Positions 51,780 to 63,491 of a DNA stretch of 64,000 nucleotides are shown in pieces. The stretch covers positions 310,001 through 374,000 of the forward strand of contig JAYXKI010000006.1 in the NCBI GenBank assembly GCA_037892935.1, written 5' to 3'. The stretch is from Phlebopus portentosus (Eukaryota; Basidiomycota; Agaricomycetes; Boletales; Boletinellaceae). The notes under the pieces were generated by a model. It had not been told where the DNA came from. It worked only from the letters and a program-made list of their open reading frames with translations, and did not search any database. A program made the translations under genes and the position numbers. The number at the start of each line of letters is the position of its first letter. Positions within the stretch are counted from its first letter, which is position 1.

Positions 51780-54227
51780 AGCAGATGAGTTACACATAGC
51801 CAATCCGCTCGAGTCCCTGTAGAACATCAGGTTTTGCCACCGACTCGAAGGCTGAGGATTGTCAATCACAATCTACGTTCCGCTACGGAAAACACGGAAC
51901 ATAGCGAAACACCCTTGCAACAATCCGTTAGCGCCATTCCTTCCAACATCGATTTCCTAGATCATTCCTCATCTACCATCGCCAATTCAGAACTCCCCAA
52001 CCTCTCATCCGTGCCAGCTTCCACCCCAGGATCACCAAACAGACCAGCTAGCCCGCCTACCAATTACCAATTACCTACCGGAACTTAACAGATCTTAGCC
52101 AGCAACGCAGTGGTAATAGCTCGTCTGTCTGCTAACGCTAATGTATTACAACAACTTACAAATCGACAAACCGCAATGGCGTACCAACCGCCCTCGCATG
52201 GGGACAAACGTGCCCCAATGTTTGACAGCTCAGAACCAAAGGAACTCCCTAGGTTCTTCAAAGATGTTGCAGAGATCGCAAGACAGGCCGCATGGAACGA
52301 TAGAGATCACGTCCAAAAGTTCTTGTACTATGCGAAGACCGACATCGCAGAACTTTGGGAGACTACCGACGAGATTAACGACCCAAACCCTGATGTGGAG
52401 ACAGTAAAGAGAGAGATTATAGCTCTATACCCAAGTCTCACAGCAGGGAAACACTACTCCAAGGGAGAACTGGAGCATTTGGTCATAGAATGGGCAAAGA
52501 AAGGGATCAAGAACTGAGAAGACTTAGGCGAATATCATCGAGAATTCATCAGGCACTCTAAGTATCTTATAACAAATGGAAAGATCTTGGAGTCCCAAGC
52601 TGACAAGATGTTCCTGATGGGAATTATGGGAGACCTTAGAGAGGCACTCATTTGTTGTATTGAGATCAAGCTACCAGACCATGATTCGTCTACACCTTAC
52701 AAGATTAAGGACATGCTCGAACATTCGAATTTTGTACTGGGAGGAAAGATTGTGGGGAGTTTCGGCAGTAACTTTCCACCCCCAGCTACTGGAGAAGCTT
52801 CAACAAGTGTCGTGAAGAAGGAAGAAGTGGATTTGGTGAAGGTAATGGATACATTGAAGAGTTTCCAGGTTATGCTCAATGCCCTGAGCAAAGGGAATGT
52901 TCCGCATCGACCAGGGGCGGAACACAGCGAAACTCCATGCAACCCAGTTTGCAACTTCTGCAGCGAAGCAGAACACTATATTCGATTGTGTACGAAGGTT
53001 CTTAAGTACATCCAAGCCAGAAAGTGCATTAGAAGCCCAGATGGAAGGATTGTGTTGCTGAATGGTGGTCTCATTACAAGGTCACTACTGGGGAACAATC
53101 TCAAAGAACAAATCAATAGCTTTCATGCTAAAGCCCTGGTGACACACACGGTAGGGATGGTCGAGTCGGTCACACCCACATATAGCCATCAAGCAGGTCC
53201 AGCGTACACATATAGTCATGACGAAGAAGATCAGGACGAGCAGGAAAACTACAACATCGAACATTTGGAGATTTTGATTAACGAGGTGAAGAAGAAGGCA
53301 GCTGGTGGACAAAGAATGAAGCCTGATGGCGTAGAGGTCTCTAGAGTTCAGCCTCATAAGAAGGCGCAGGCGAAACCACAGCCCGTGCCACCGAGTGGCA
53401 CGTGGCCCTCAACAAGGTCACTCCAGTCACCGCAGCAAGATGACATTACCAAGAAATCACAACCCCAGTATAAATATGTCGTACCAATAGAAGACTCGAG
53501 CGCAGTCTCCAACGTTCTGACTTGTACCCTCAAAACCCCTATCACCATCAGCCAATGTGAACTCCTCTCAATCACCCTGGATGTTAGAAAACAGATGAAG
53601 GAGTTGACGACGGCAAAGAGATACAATGCGGCAGAAGTCAAATATGGTGAGGTCATAGATGATTCACTTACATTACAAGTTGGGCGTTTCACATTGGAAC
53701 AAGGTGAAACAGGTGAAACACTTTTGACAGAAGAAATACTGGCACTCAGTGGACAAGGCGTTGCTGCAGAGGCATCCATGCCTCTCAGGACCATTAGCAC
53801 GTTGATTGAAGACACCCTAAAAGTCGAATGTGTGCTTGACCAGGGAGCCATAGTGTGTCTGCTCCACAAAGATGTATGGGAGAAGCTTCAGATACCCCTA
53901 TCCCCTGACAAAGGGATGATCCTCGAGACAGCGGACGCAGCCAGGTCATCTACCATTGGCATGATCTCTAACACAAAGTTCATGATAGCTGGGATTGACA
54001 TTTTGCTCCAAGTGCAAGTCGTTCCGAACGCTCCCTTCCAGGCTTTGCTGGGGAGACTGTTTTTTACTATTACAGAGTGCGAAATGAAGGATTACACGTC
54101 AGGTGACCAACATATCACCTTAATGGACCTGAACGATCGCAGAAAGCAAAGCAAAGTGGCCGCCGGGATTCGAACGATTGTGCGAGGACCACTTCCAAAG
54201 GGTTTTCCGCAAGTGTCAAGGAACTGA
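51780..54227 (+). pseudogene. Gypsy-B3 Gag with protease, broken
   Basis: Collinear with B1 Gag. Stops at about 52086 (CAA to TAA) and 52515 (CGA to TGA). The zinc knuckle has decayed (CNFCSEAEHYIRLC retains the Cys and His ligands), and VLDQGA is kept. The long frame 52587-54227 ends as in B2 (PLPKGFPQVSRN) and includes the slippery heptamer at 54200-54206. Confidence 0.88.
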
Positions 54228-56210
54228 TTGAGAGAAATCGGCGAGACAAGAATGGTAGTAACCAATTGCCGGTTCAGGTATTTTCTTATGATTTTGAATT
54301 TATTTCACACATGATCCCATCTCTTTTCAACCAACAATTGCCTTATTTGTTAAATAAAAATTGCTATACTACTGACAAAGAAGAACGGTCATATCGTTCA
54401 TGTGTTTTAGAAACCCCAGAAGAAGAAGATGTGGCAGTAATGGCTTACAAACGAGTAGCGCAGAAAGTCAGGCCGATCTCGGGAGTCCTTCCAGAAGAAT
54501 ACAGGATCATACGAAGGCAGCATCTGGATCCATTGAGAGGGATGCCGGAGATGCCAGTAGTCCCGAAGCTGTTCAAACTCACGGGTCGTGTAACTGCTGA
54601 AAGGATGGAAGCACTGAAGATTGATGAGAATACCTTTCTGTGGCCGGCAGAGAGGTTATTAGTGAAGAATCTAATTATGTTGCAGAAAGAAGCGTTAGCA
54701 TGGACCGAATCCGAACACGGAACACTCAATCCGACGTATTTTGACCTAATATGCATTCCCACGATACCACATATACCGTGGCAGCACAAGAGCATTCCAA
54801 TTCCCCCGGGAATTCATGACAAGGCCCTCAAACTTATTCGAGAAAAGATTCGCAATGGGGTTATTGAACCGTCGAATTCGTCGTATCGATCCAGATGGTT
54901 TTGCTTAGTAAAGAAAGACAAAGAAATGCTACGGTCCATTATCGACTTGCAGGATCTTAATGCAGTAACAGTTAAGGACTCGGCAGTACCACTGAACATC
55001 GAAACGATTGTAGAGAGCAGTGGAGGACAAGCTTGTTACACGGAGTTGGATTTATTCATTGCATTTGACCAAAGGAAGCTTGACAAACACTCACGAGATC
55101 TTACTATGTTCTAGACACCCTTAGGAACATTTCGAATGACGGTTCTACCAATGGGATACACCAATTCCTTGCAGATTATGTATAACAATGTAGCCTTTAT
55201 CCTTCAGGACAAGATTCCGCACGTTATAAACCCTTTTGCAGATGATGCGCCCAGTTTAGGCCTGAAATCATGATACAAGTTTCCAGATGGTTTGTACGAG
55301 ACCATACTAGGAAACTCCGAGATTCGTCATTTTGTGTATGAGCATATATGCGATGTGAACAGAATTTTGCAATGAATGAAGGCAGTAGGAGGAACGTTTT
55401 CAGGGAAGAAGTTGGTGCCGTGTGTGGAGTCAGCCGTATTCATTGGACACAAGTTGACGTACCAGGGATGTGAGCCAGACAATTCAAAAGTGCAGAAGAT
55501 ATGAGATTGGCGCCATGTAGAACGCTGATAGAAGTCAGAGGATTTCTGGGAATGGTAGGAGTCCTTCAGATTTTCATCAGGGATTATTCAAAACTCACTT
55601 GCCTGTTGTACTGCATGACAAGGAAGAACCAGATTTTCATGTGGACAGACGAAGAACAGAACACAATGGACGAACTAAAGCAAGCCATTATTCTTTGCCC
55701 CGCGCTGTGCGCAATCGACTACACATCAGATAATGAAGTAATATTGGTGGTAGACTCATCTATTATTGGAGTTGGTTGGTATTTAGGACAAGAGCACTCG
55801 GATGGAAGGCAAAGGATCAATCGATTTGGTTCTATTAACTGGAATCAGACCCAGGCATCGTATTCACAGCCAAAAATTGAGTTATATGGCTTATTTCGAG
55901 CACTGCATGCGATGCAACTGTATCTCATCAGAGTCCAGAATCTAGTAGTTGAAATGGATGCAGCATACATCAAGGGGATGATCAACAATCCCGACCTGCA
56001 GCCCAATGCGACCATTAACAGATGGATTGCAGGTATCCTTCTCTTCAGTTTTAAGCTTAGACACATCCCAGCAGCAGATTTCCAATGCACCAATGGATTA
56101 TCCAGATGAAGAGCAGCCAAAGAAGACCCCCCTCCTGATGAAACGTACAAAGACTAGGTAGACGAAATGTATGGATTTGCAATAGAAGAGCCGGTTTCAA
56201 CATACCAAGT
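54228..56210 (+). pseudogene. Gypsy-B3 Pol, 5' two thirds, broken
   Basis: Starts IERNRRDKNGSNQLPVQVF and reads CGA (Arg, 54452-54454) at the site where B1 and B2 have UGA. RT is interrupted by TAG near 55113 and further TGA stops to 55500; FADD survives. RNase H is visible at 55700-56109. The frame is cut at 56210, after the YQV motif preceding the integrase. Confidence 0.9.
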
Positions 56211-56760
56211 CATTAGGAAAACAGTCCAAATTATCCACTGCTACCCATAGCTACTCATAGCTACTCATAGCTACTTACTACTATAGGCTGCTATATAGCA
56301 GCCTATAGTAGGTTAGTAGTCCATAGTGATTTATCGTGACCCCCCTACTATAGAGAGGGCTGTAACAGTGTATAGATGCTATAGTTAATATTTATTCATA
56401 GTACTAGAAAGAGATGAATAGTGCATAATATATAGCAACCTGTAGCAATTGATACAGATTTATAGTGCTACTAGCGCATAGTGCATAGTGCCTTATAGTA
56501 ATTAGTATGAGTTTATAGCTGATACTAGATACTTATAGTTGATAGTTCTTATAGGTGATATATTGCCATAGCATATTAAAGATATAGATAGTCATATATT
56601 ATCATAGATAGCACTTATTAGAGACCATGAGCATATCAGAGAACATATTTAATTTTTATTAAATTTAAATATATTGATAGTATACTACTTACAGACCCAT
56701 ACAAGCATGTAACTAATTACATGTACAGCTTACTACAGAATCTATGTGAGCTAGGCGTAC
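56211..56760 (+). repeat. AT-rich dispersed repeat, copy 2, with a perfect 28-base palindrome
   Basis: Begins abruptly inside the Gypsy-B3 pol with cattaggaaaacagtcc. It then has three 10-base agctactcat units, a perfect 28-base palindrome at 56281-56308 (arms ctataggctgc, centre tatata), the gtgacccccct motif and long AT-rich sequence with atagtgc motifs. Copy 1 (minus strand) ends at 7247 with the same landmarks. No protein. The right end is not fixed. Confidence 0.65.
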
Positions 56761-57269
56761 ACTCATATACACCTATACTAATATAGACCAATGCTACTTG
56801 TCGGAGATAATAAATGGTCAAAAGTGTTAACACTAGACACTGTTGACAGGACAAAGGAACTTCCACTGGCTTCAAGGCCCAAACTGGTTAACACAAGGTC
56901 AGAGTGCACTAGCGCTGCCCCAGCTAAGTGGCACAGGTTCAGCAGCGCATAGCACACCTCCAGCTGGCTGGCAAACAGCCACAGTATAATAGGTGCTGCC
57001 CTGGCTAAGTGCACAGGTTCAGCAGCACTCAACATACTGCCTCTACACCTGGGCTGCCCGCTGCGACAGGGACAGAGGTGTCCAAGAACCACAGACCTCC
57101 CAACAGCCAGAACAACAATTAAAAGAAAAGGTAATGAAGTGGCCTGAAGCCATTGCAATCTGCAAGGTGAGAGATGGTCCAGAATGTGGATGCGTACACA
57201 TCCACAATTCGGTGGCTCAACATAAGGAGCCAATTACCTTACAGGTCCATTCAGCACCAGCCTAGAGAC
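56761..57269. other. No recognised gene; short direct repeats
   Basis: A gctaagtg-cacaggttcagcagc segment occurs twice (near 56922 and 57003). A near-palindrome lies at 57186-57205. No coding frame is supported. Confidence 0.4.
57186..57205. repeat. 20-base near-palindrome, GGATGCGTACRCATCC type
   Basis: gtggatgcgtacacatccac pairs except at the centre, where a CpG-to-CpA change explains the mismatch. A perfect version stands at 60762-60779, on the other side of the Argonaute remnant. Confidence 0.6.
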
Positions 57270-57345
57270 GTGCATGAGTGCATTCCATGTCCCACACAGC
57301 ATGGCCAATGCACTGCATGAGTTCATGCAGTAATCTTGCAGTGCC
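57270..57345 (+). pseudogene. Short duplicated piece of the Argonaute gene
   Basis: Matches 57895-57976 of the Argonaute remnant (TCMSAFHVPHSMANALHEFM), with changes mostly at CpG. It lies 20 bases before the main remnant and shows that the ancestral sequence had a sense codon where the main copy has TGA. Confidence 0.75.
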
Positions 57346-57365
57346 ATACCTAGGAGGCCATCGAC

Positions 57366-60300
57366 TTGCACAGGCACATTGTTGCCGAATTTGCTCAGTC
57401 TCAGAAACTGTCACAGAACGTGCAGGGCATCGTGCATGATAGCATTGGTTGCCTCATCGCAAAGCTGCCGCTGCTGAAAAACTTTCAGGTCACGGTGACG
57501 GCACCGGCCCCCTCATCCGAGAAACTGGGTGCACACATGCACGATATCCCGTACTTTGTCACACTTGTCAGACCTAATCCTCTTAAATCAGCAGACCTTG
57601 CTGGGTAAGGCTTGCCCTTCAACCGTAATCTAATAGTGATACTGACTTCTTTCTTCAACAGGTACCTACGTGGTGAGAATCCCGACTACGATCCTGCACC
57701 TATTGTCTCAGCCTTCAACCTGATCGTTATGGTGCATGCCGCTCACACTGGTTTTTGCGCACTCACCAAGGATGCATACTATTTCGACCCCAATGCAGAT
57801 ATGGGCGTGCCTACTCACCCTAGCATCAAGGTCGTCAACGGCTTCTTCGCTTCCATCCGTCCAGTTCACAAGTCCCTCATGGTCAGCGTGAATACGTGCA
57901 TGAGTGCGTTCCACGTCCTGTGAAGCATGGCTGATGCGCTGCGCGAGTTCATGCAGCAATCTCACGGTGCCGTACCTCAGAAATTCTTCAGTAATATGAG
58001 GGTAGTTACAAGTTACCTCGGGTATGATAAGTGCAACACCGTAAAGGCAATTGGACCCGGTACGGCAAGACGGACAAAGATCCAGAGTGAAAAATTTGGC
58101 AATATCACAGTGGAGGAATATTTCCAGAAAAGTAAGTCATCCGTGGATCGAATAGGAATCGTGCTGACTATCGCACAGAGTTCCACATCACACTCTGCCA
58201 TACAGATGACCTGCCCGTGGTGAATGTTGGGAAAGAGGGCAAGGACGTTTTCATACCAGCCGAGCTGTGCAAGATTGTACCAGGGACCCTTTTTGCGGGT
58301 GAGCTGAAGTCTGGGGAGAGCGCAGCCCTGTGTGCTGCAAACAATAAGATGCCAGCCGGTTATGCACAGACAATCACTATCAAGGGTCTCCGTCTCCTAG
58401 GCTTTGAGGAGGGCACACCTCCGATGGCCAGCTTCAAAATCAAAATCTCGACAAATATGGCTGTTGTCGCAGCTTGTGTTCTCCCCGCACCATTGGTGAT
58501 TTATCCTTCGGGCCGTGCACAAATTGTCAATGGATCTTGGACAGCACGTGGCATTCAGTTCGCGAGGCTTGCAGTTGTGGTCTTAAAGGATGGGAATATA
58601 GAAGAGTCTGACAGCTCGCTCAAGGTGCAGGTGCGCAAGGCGGTGAAGGCTCTGATCGGAAAATGTCACGCACGTGGAATGAATGTCAACTCGGACTTCA
58701 TCATGCAGGTCCTGCAGCTCCGCCGTCCAAGTCGAGAGGATCCATACCGCAATGAGGATGTGGACAAAGTATCAAGGTTGTTCGAATCGCTGCCAGGCAG
58801 GCCCCAAATGGTTCTTGCCCTCATGTCAAACAAAAATAAGCACATCTATGCGGGACTCCACCGGTACTTTGACGTCAGCCAGGACTTCCAGTCCATGATT
58901 GGCCTCATCGAGAACATGCTCGACAAGGAGGGCCACGATCAGTATCTGCCAAATCTTGCGCTCAAGGTTAACACAAAGCTCGGTGGGGTCAACCATCAGC
59001 TGGAGCCTGCTTCTCTGAAATGGCTGGCAAACACAATGGTGGTCAGGTTCGATGTGATTAAGCCAGGTGGGAATGCGGTCAAGGGCACGCCTGGTATCGC
59101 AGTGGTCATGGTGTCGTGCAACGTGAACTTCACCCCAGTGCCATGCAAGTGTCTCCCTTCAGGGAGTAAAAGAAGAGGTGAGCTCTCGTTTTTATGCTAT
59201 TATGCAGGCGCCTGATGCAGCTATTCATAGACAGTTGAAAACTTACGTGGTATGATTCTGGAATGCTTAAAGAACTACCGTCAAAGCATGGGCTCGTTCC
59301 CTGAACGGATCCTTATATTCCGTGCCAGTATTTCAGATGGCCAGCACGCGCGGGTAATGGCTACCGAGATCAAGCAGCTGAACGAAGCATTCGGTGAACT
59401 GAAGAAATACAAACCGAAGTTGACTTACATCACTTGTAGCAAAGGTCATCAGACTCGGTTCTACCCCAGCCACAGACGATCCTAAGTTCGAAATGCCCCT
59501 ATACAGTTTCTTGAGTTGCTGTACGAAAACACTGGAACTTGCATATTCCCGAGGCTGCCCGTCAAACAAGTGTCGATGATGTTGACGACCGTCAGTGGTG
59601 GTTGCTAGTTTGGCAAATGTTTGCATGGCAGCCCCATTGACTCTGAGCTTCGAAGTCTTCATGATCAGACTGTGGCAGCCTGAACTTCACTGTGGAAACG
59701 AAATATAAGCTGGAAGGCTAGGTTGGCGGCGATATGTGGTGGAGGTCTGTCATTTTGTTTGTGCTGGTCATGGATGAGGCTGAGACAATGGTATACATGC
59801 ATCTCCAATTCATTAGGTGATTCAGCCTTTCCTCTTTGATCGTCACAGAACTCCTTTAGAGACAGCAGAGCTTTTGCAGGCGTAAAGATCCAGACAACAA
59901 CTTGACGGCAAGGTTGAGGACTCACAGTTCATAAGCTGCTGGATCTCCAAAGCTTGATCAAATGTAGGTACATTGTACATGAGATAGAGTGAAAGGATAT
60001 GAAAATGTGTACATCGTTCGTGAGACTCGATAGCTATTGGTCCATTGTCTTGCTGAATCATGAAACCGTTGCGTACAGCTCGAGAGCGATCTCTGGCAAA
60101 TTCCCGAGTCTCCGTGAAGTCACTGAAGTTCATCAGATGCATCCTGCACATCACGACGACTGACAAGACCTCATGCTCTATGGTGGGAACGAGCATAGAC
60201 CAGGGCATGACGAGCATTTATGACTACGATTTCTCTTTGCAGGCTCATGCAGGCATGCAAGGTATCACTCGTGCAGTTCACTACACCGTCCTCCATAACG

Positions 60301-60437
60301 ACAAGAAGTTATCTCCCAACACCCTACAGCAAGGCATCAATGAAATCTCATACCTGTGGTCAGCATCAACGAAGGGTGTGAGCCTGAAACTGCCAGCCTA
60401 CTGGCAAGTCAAGCATGTGCAAGGTGATGTCGCCAGT
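57366..60437 (+). pseudogene. Argonaute gene, broken and interrupted by a SAC3 fragment
   Basis: Argonaute binds small RNAs and silences matching transcripts. Domains in order: N/linker (57366-58060; VRPNPLKSADLAGYLRGEN joined over intron 57605-57661), PAZ region and linker 2 (VVNVGKEGKDVFIPAELCKI, after intron 58132-58178), MID (58480-58900) and PIWI from NLALKVNTKLGG to RFYPS (to 59475), with intron 59178-59234. PIWI resumes at about 60165 with SIYDYDFSLQAHAGMQGITR and HYTVLH. Damage: in-frame TGA at 57921-57923; the second slicer Asp is replaced by Ala (FRASISDG, codon 59324-59326); the segment 59485-60165 is replaced or invaded by antisense SAC3. The first Asp (59051-59053) and the His of the HY motif (60279-60281) remain. 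The introns are intact, so it is not a retrocopy. Confidence 0.88.
59560..60217 (-). pseudogene. SAC3/GANP-domain (mRNA export, TREX-2) gene fragment inside Argonaute
   Basis: Minus strand: TREFARDRSRAVRNGFMIQQ, then IESHERCTHFHILSLYL, FDQALEIQQLMN, SLLSLKEFCDDQR, SPNELEMHVYHCLSLIHDQ and LAFQLIFRFHSEVQA, followed after a frameshift by MKTSKLRVNGAAMQTFAKL. This is the SAC3 family pattern (F-RDRTRAVR, HERIARFHIL, LEQL, PNE-EF-AY). A GTGAGT-to-AAG intron of about 53 bases between LMN and SLLSL is retained, with phase preserved. In yeast SAC3 couples transcription to export at nuclear pores. Only the central domain is present, with a stop and a shift. The rest of the gene is not in the window. 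Confidence 0.75.
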
Positions 60438-61105
60438 TGAGGGCAGTAAGGAGGTGAGGATGGGGAAGGAGGGATGTGACTTGTGTGAGTTGTGAGTTGT
60501 AAAGTCAACTTTGTCACGTGCAACAAAAGGGTAAGACCGAAAAAAAAAGACAAGATTGATGCTCCCCATGTTCGCAAGTCCTAATGATAACAAACAAATC
60601 TTGATAAAATTGAACCTAAATTTATATCATTATAGCACTTTCTAAAGCTGCCTGATGTAAACAAAGCAAGCTCAGAAGGTCAGCATAACCAGAAAGTACT
60701 GTACTATATTTAAGGTGTTATTTAACTCTATCATGTGATTGTGGGAAAGTCTTCAAAAACTCGGATGCGTACGCATCCGTTGCTCTTACTCTTAGGAGGT
60801 GTGTATTTGGGTAGGTCATGTAACCCGTGACTACACTAGCTTTGTACATCATCTACACGAGATCCGTATTAAATTGCAAATGTATAACCAGCACTAGTTT
60901 AGCATGGACCGTCTAGATGAAATAGGTTGTACATACATATAGATATGCATACATGACCTACATCTCTATATGTAGGCCTGCATACATTTACTCTCTGCTT
61001 TGTTAACAGGCTCTGCTGCCTCAACATTTAGAAATTTTGTTTTCTGCTTTCAGACCAATTTATAATTATATTTGATTAGAAATTATCAAAATACATGCAA
61101 GCTTA
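60438..61105. other. No recognised gene; AT-rich
   Basis: Contains a run of ten A residues near 60540, a perfect palindrome at 60762-60779 and short inverted motifs (cctacat / atgtagg) near 60960. No coding frame is supported. Confidence 0.4.
60762..60779. repeat. Perfect 18-base palindrome cggatgcgtacgcatccg
   Basis: Self-complementary over all 18 bases. The related near-palindrome at 57186-57205 lies 3.5 kb away on the other side of the Argonaute remnant. No Helitron-type CTRR follows at the expected distance. Confidence 0.7.
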
Positions 61106-61485
61106 GCAGATGGTGGCACTGTACACAACAGCCTCATCTGGGTTGATAGACTTGCATGGCTCCTTGCCATTAAAGAAGTCAGACATGAACTTGACAATTC
61201 AGGGTATATGGGTGGAACCATCATCAGATAATCTTCTCAATAGGCTCAAGCGTGGAATGGAAGAGATCCTGGCACAGCTTCTTAAATCATTGTCGGCATA
61301 CGTCAAGAAGATCTCTGACTTCTTTATTAAGACAGTTATATTATGCTTAATAAATGCAGTCATAACACTGCCAGTAGTCTCAATACCAAGTGACAGAGGA
61401 GCGACATCAAGCAAGAAGGGGTCTTGGGTCTTCTCCGAGGTGTCACTCTTGAGGATAGCAGCCAACGATCTTGTTTGCTTGGAGT
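61106..61485 (-). pseudogene. HSP70 fragment, C-terminal ATPase/linker part fused to a duplicated ATPase piece
   Basis: Reads [45 protein letters not shown] and TYADND, the HSP70 segment at the linker to the substrate domain. It then jumps directly to [15 protein letters not shown] and [20 protein letters not shown], which belong earlier in HSP70 and already occur at 62360-62150 in a different version. A rearranged, doubly damaged chimera of two HSP70 pieces. Confidence 0.85.
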
Positions 61486-61689
61486 GAAATGATCTGCCTG
61501 GGGACTCATGCTATTTGACTGAGTTTGGCCCCAGTCTCCTCGCTCTGGGGAATGCCACACAGAGATCAGAGACAATAACACAAAGTGGAAGTGATACGAC
61601 ATACTGCATGTTCATTCATCACCATGGAAGCTGACATTGTACAGGAGTGACAGAAAGATTGAGATGAAAGCCTGCATAAAATTGGTCAG

Positions 61690-62095
61690 AGTTCAGACAT
61701 GAACATATAGGTTGGGTATGCACTCAAATAGGGCACTAGTCGGACCTGGAGACACACCATAGACATTTTGTGCAATGATGGCTGTCGGTTGAAGATGACA
61801 TAACCATGTTGATACTGAAGAAAGACGTCCATATGCTTATTGTACTGAAGATCTATACGCTTTCTGGTATCTTGAATCACATATTGCACTTGAGGGTATT
61901 CTCTCAATCCATTCTGCACGAGCTCTTATAAGTACACGATATTATACGGAGTCACTGTCAAACAATTTTAAATCACATATCAACCAAGATGCTCTTCCTA
62001 CTAACCTCTTTCTTGGTATGTGAGAGGCATGATGATGCTCTTTGGTGTGGCAACTTTATCTAGTTCCAGATTTGGGTCTCCGGTGATGACAGTAT
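61690..62095 (-). pseudogene. RPB1 (largest subunit of RNA polymerase II) fragment inside HSP70
   Basis: Minus strand: [27 protein letters not shown], then an intron of about 51 bases (GTTAGT to GACAG), VTPYNIVYL, a TAA stop, [33 protein letters not shown] and [15 protein letters not shown]. These are the conserved blocks just before the catalytic NADFDGDEMN loop. The wording GDPNLxLDEVGVP with VTPYNI favours RPB1 over the Pol I and Pol III subunits. About a dozen residues before FNRQP are deleted. The intron is retained, so this was a DNA-level copy. It lies between two parts of one HSP70 gene. Confidence 0.85.
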
Positions 62096-62122
62096 GTGCC
62101 AAAAAATCAATACATTTCTCCA

Positions 62123-62900
<778 letters not shown>

Positions 62901-63210
62901 AACAGTCATGAATGAGGAGGATGAAGCAGGGATAGAGATAATTTGTAGGTGCTGAGGGTGAAAAGAGTGGCATGACAGTGGTGGCAAGAGACAAAGAGGA
63001 CAACATGTCAAAATGAATCTAAGCCCGTCAAATACTGGCACTGGCCCATGTAGATCTGTGTAGATTTACATAGTTCTATTATGCAAATCTAGTCCAGTTC
63101 TTGTATATCAACTCTCAAAACCTAATCAAACACCATGTCAGCTAGACGAAACTATACAGACATTTATGTTAGGTGATCTACACAGAAATGCATATATTTG
63201 TGTACCTAAT
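62901..63210. other. No recognised gene
   Basis: Sequence upstream of the HSP70 remnant up to the copia LTR. It may include an HSP70 intron or 5' part too decayed to read. Confidence 0.35.
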
Positions 63211-63491
63211 TGTTGTGAGGGAGCGAACACGAATATCCGAGAGGAAAACTCTCTATTATTTTGTTATACAGTTTTTACAACGGTTTTATAGTACTAGTAG
63301 AATCTGAGACATGAGTCGGGATAAAACAGCGAGGAAATAGAATAGTAATACAACCAATGAATAGGATTGGTAAATAAGAATGATGAAGCGAATTCGAGAG
63401 TAAGTGAAACAATCTGAATGAATACCATATACTCATTCCCAGCGATAAGAAATGCAATACTTTGGGACTTTGACAGTTTGACAATCCAACA
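63211..63491 (-). repeat. 3' LTR of a second copia family, 281 bases
   Basis: TGTTGTGAG to CCAACA on the plus strand. The complement of a purine tract (ctccccctcaaag) follows at 63492, which fixes the orientation as minus. Unrelated to the LTRs at 129 and 7395. Confidence 0.88.

Larger units (their letters stand above)
50199..56210 (+). mobile_element. Gypsy-B3: truncated, CpG-depleted Gypsy-B copy
   Basis: Has the 5' LTR, gag and about two thirds of pol, then ends inside the pol frame at 56210 where an AT-rich repeat begins. No third gene or 3' LTR follows. Relative to B1 and B2 a large share of CpG sites read TpG or CpA, the mark of methylated-cytosine decay. The oldest B copy in the window. 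Confidence 0.92.

Noticed and set aside
59333..59662. Minus-strand frame as a separate gene
   Set aside because: Its first 20 codons continue the SAC3 fragment after a frameshift, and the rest is antisense to Argonaute exon sequence; no independent gene.
57366..60437. Argonaute as a functional gene
   Set aside because: An in-frame TGA, a lost catalytic Asp and an inserted antisense gene fragment argue against function, although splicing around them cannot be fully excluded.
60762..60779. Palindrome as a Helitron 3' hairpin
   Set aside because: No CTRR end follows within about 10-12 bases on either strand, and no Rep/helicase gene is in the window.
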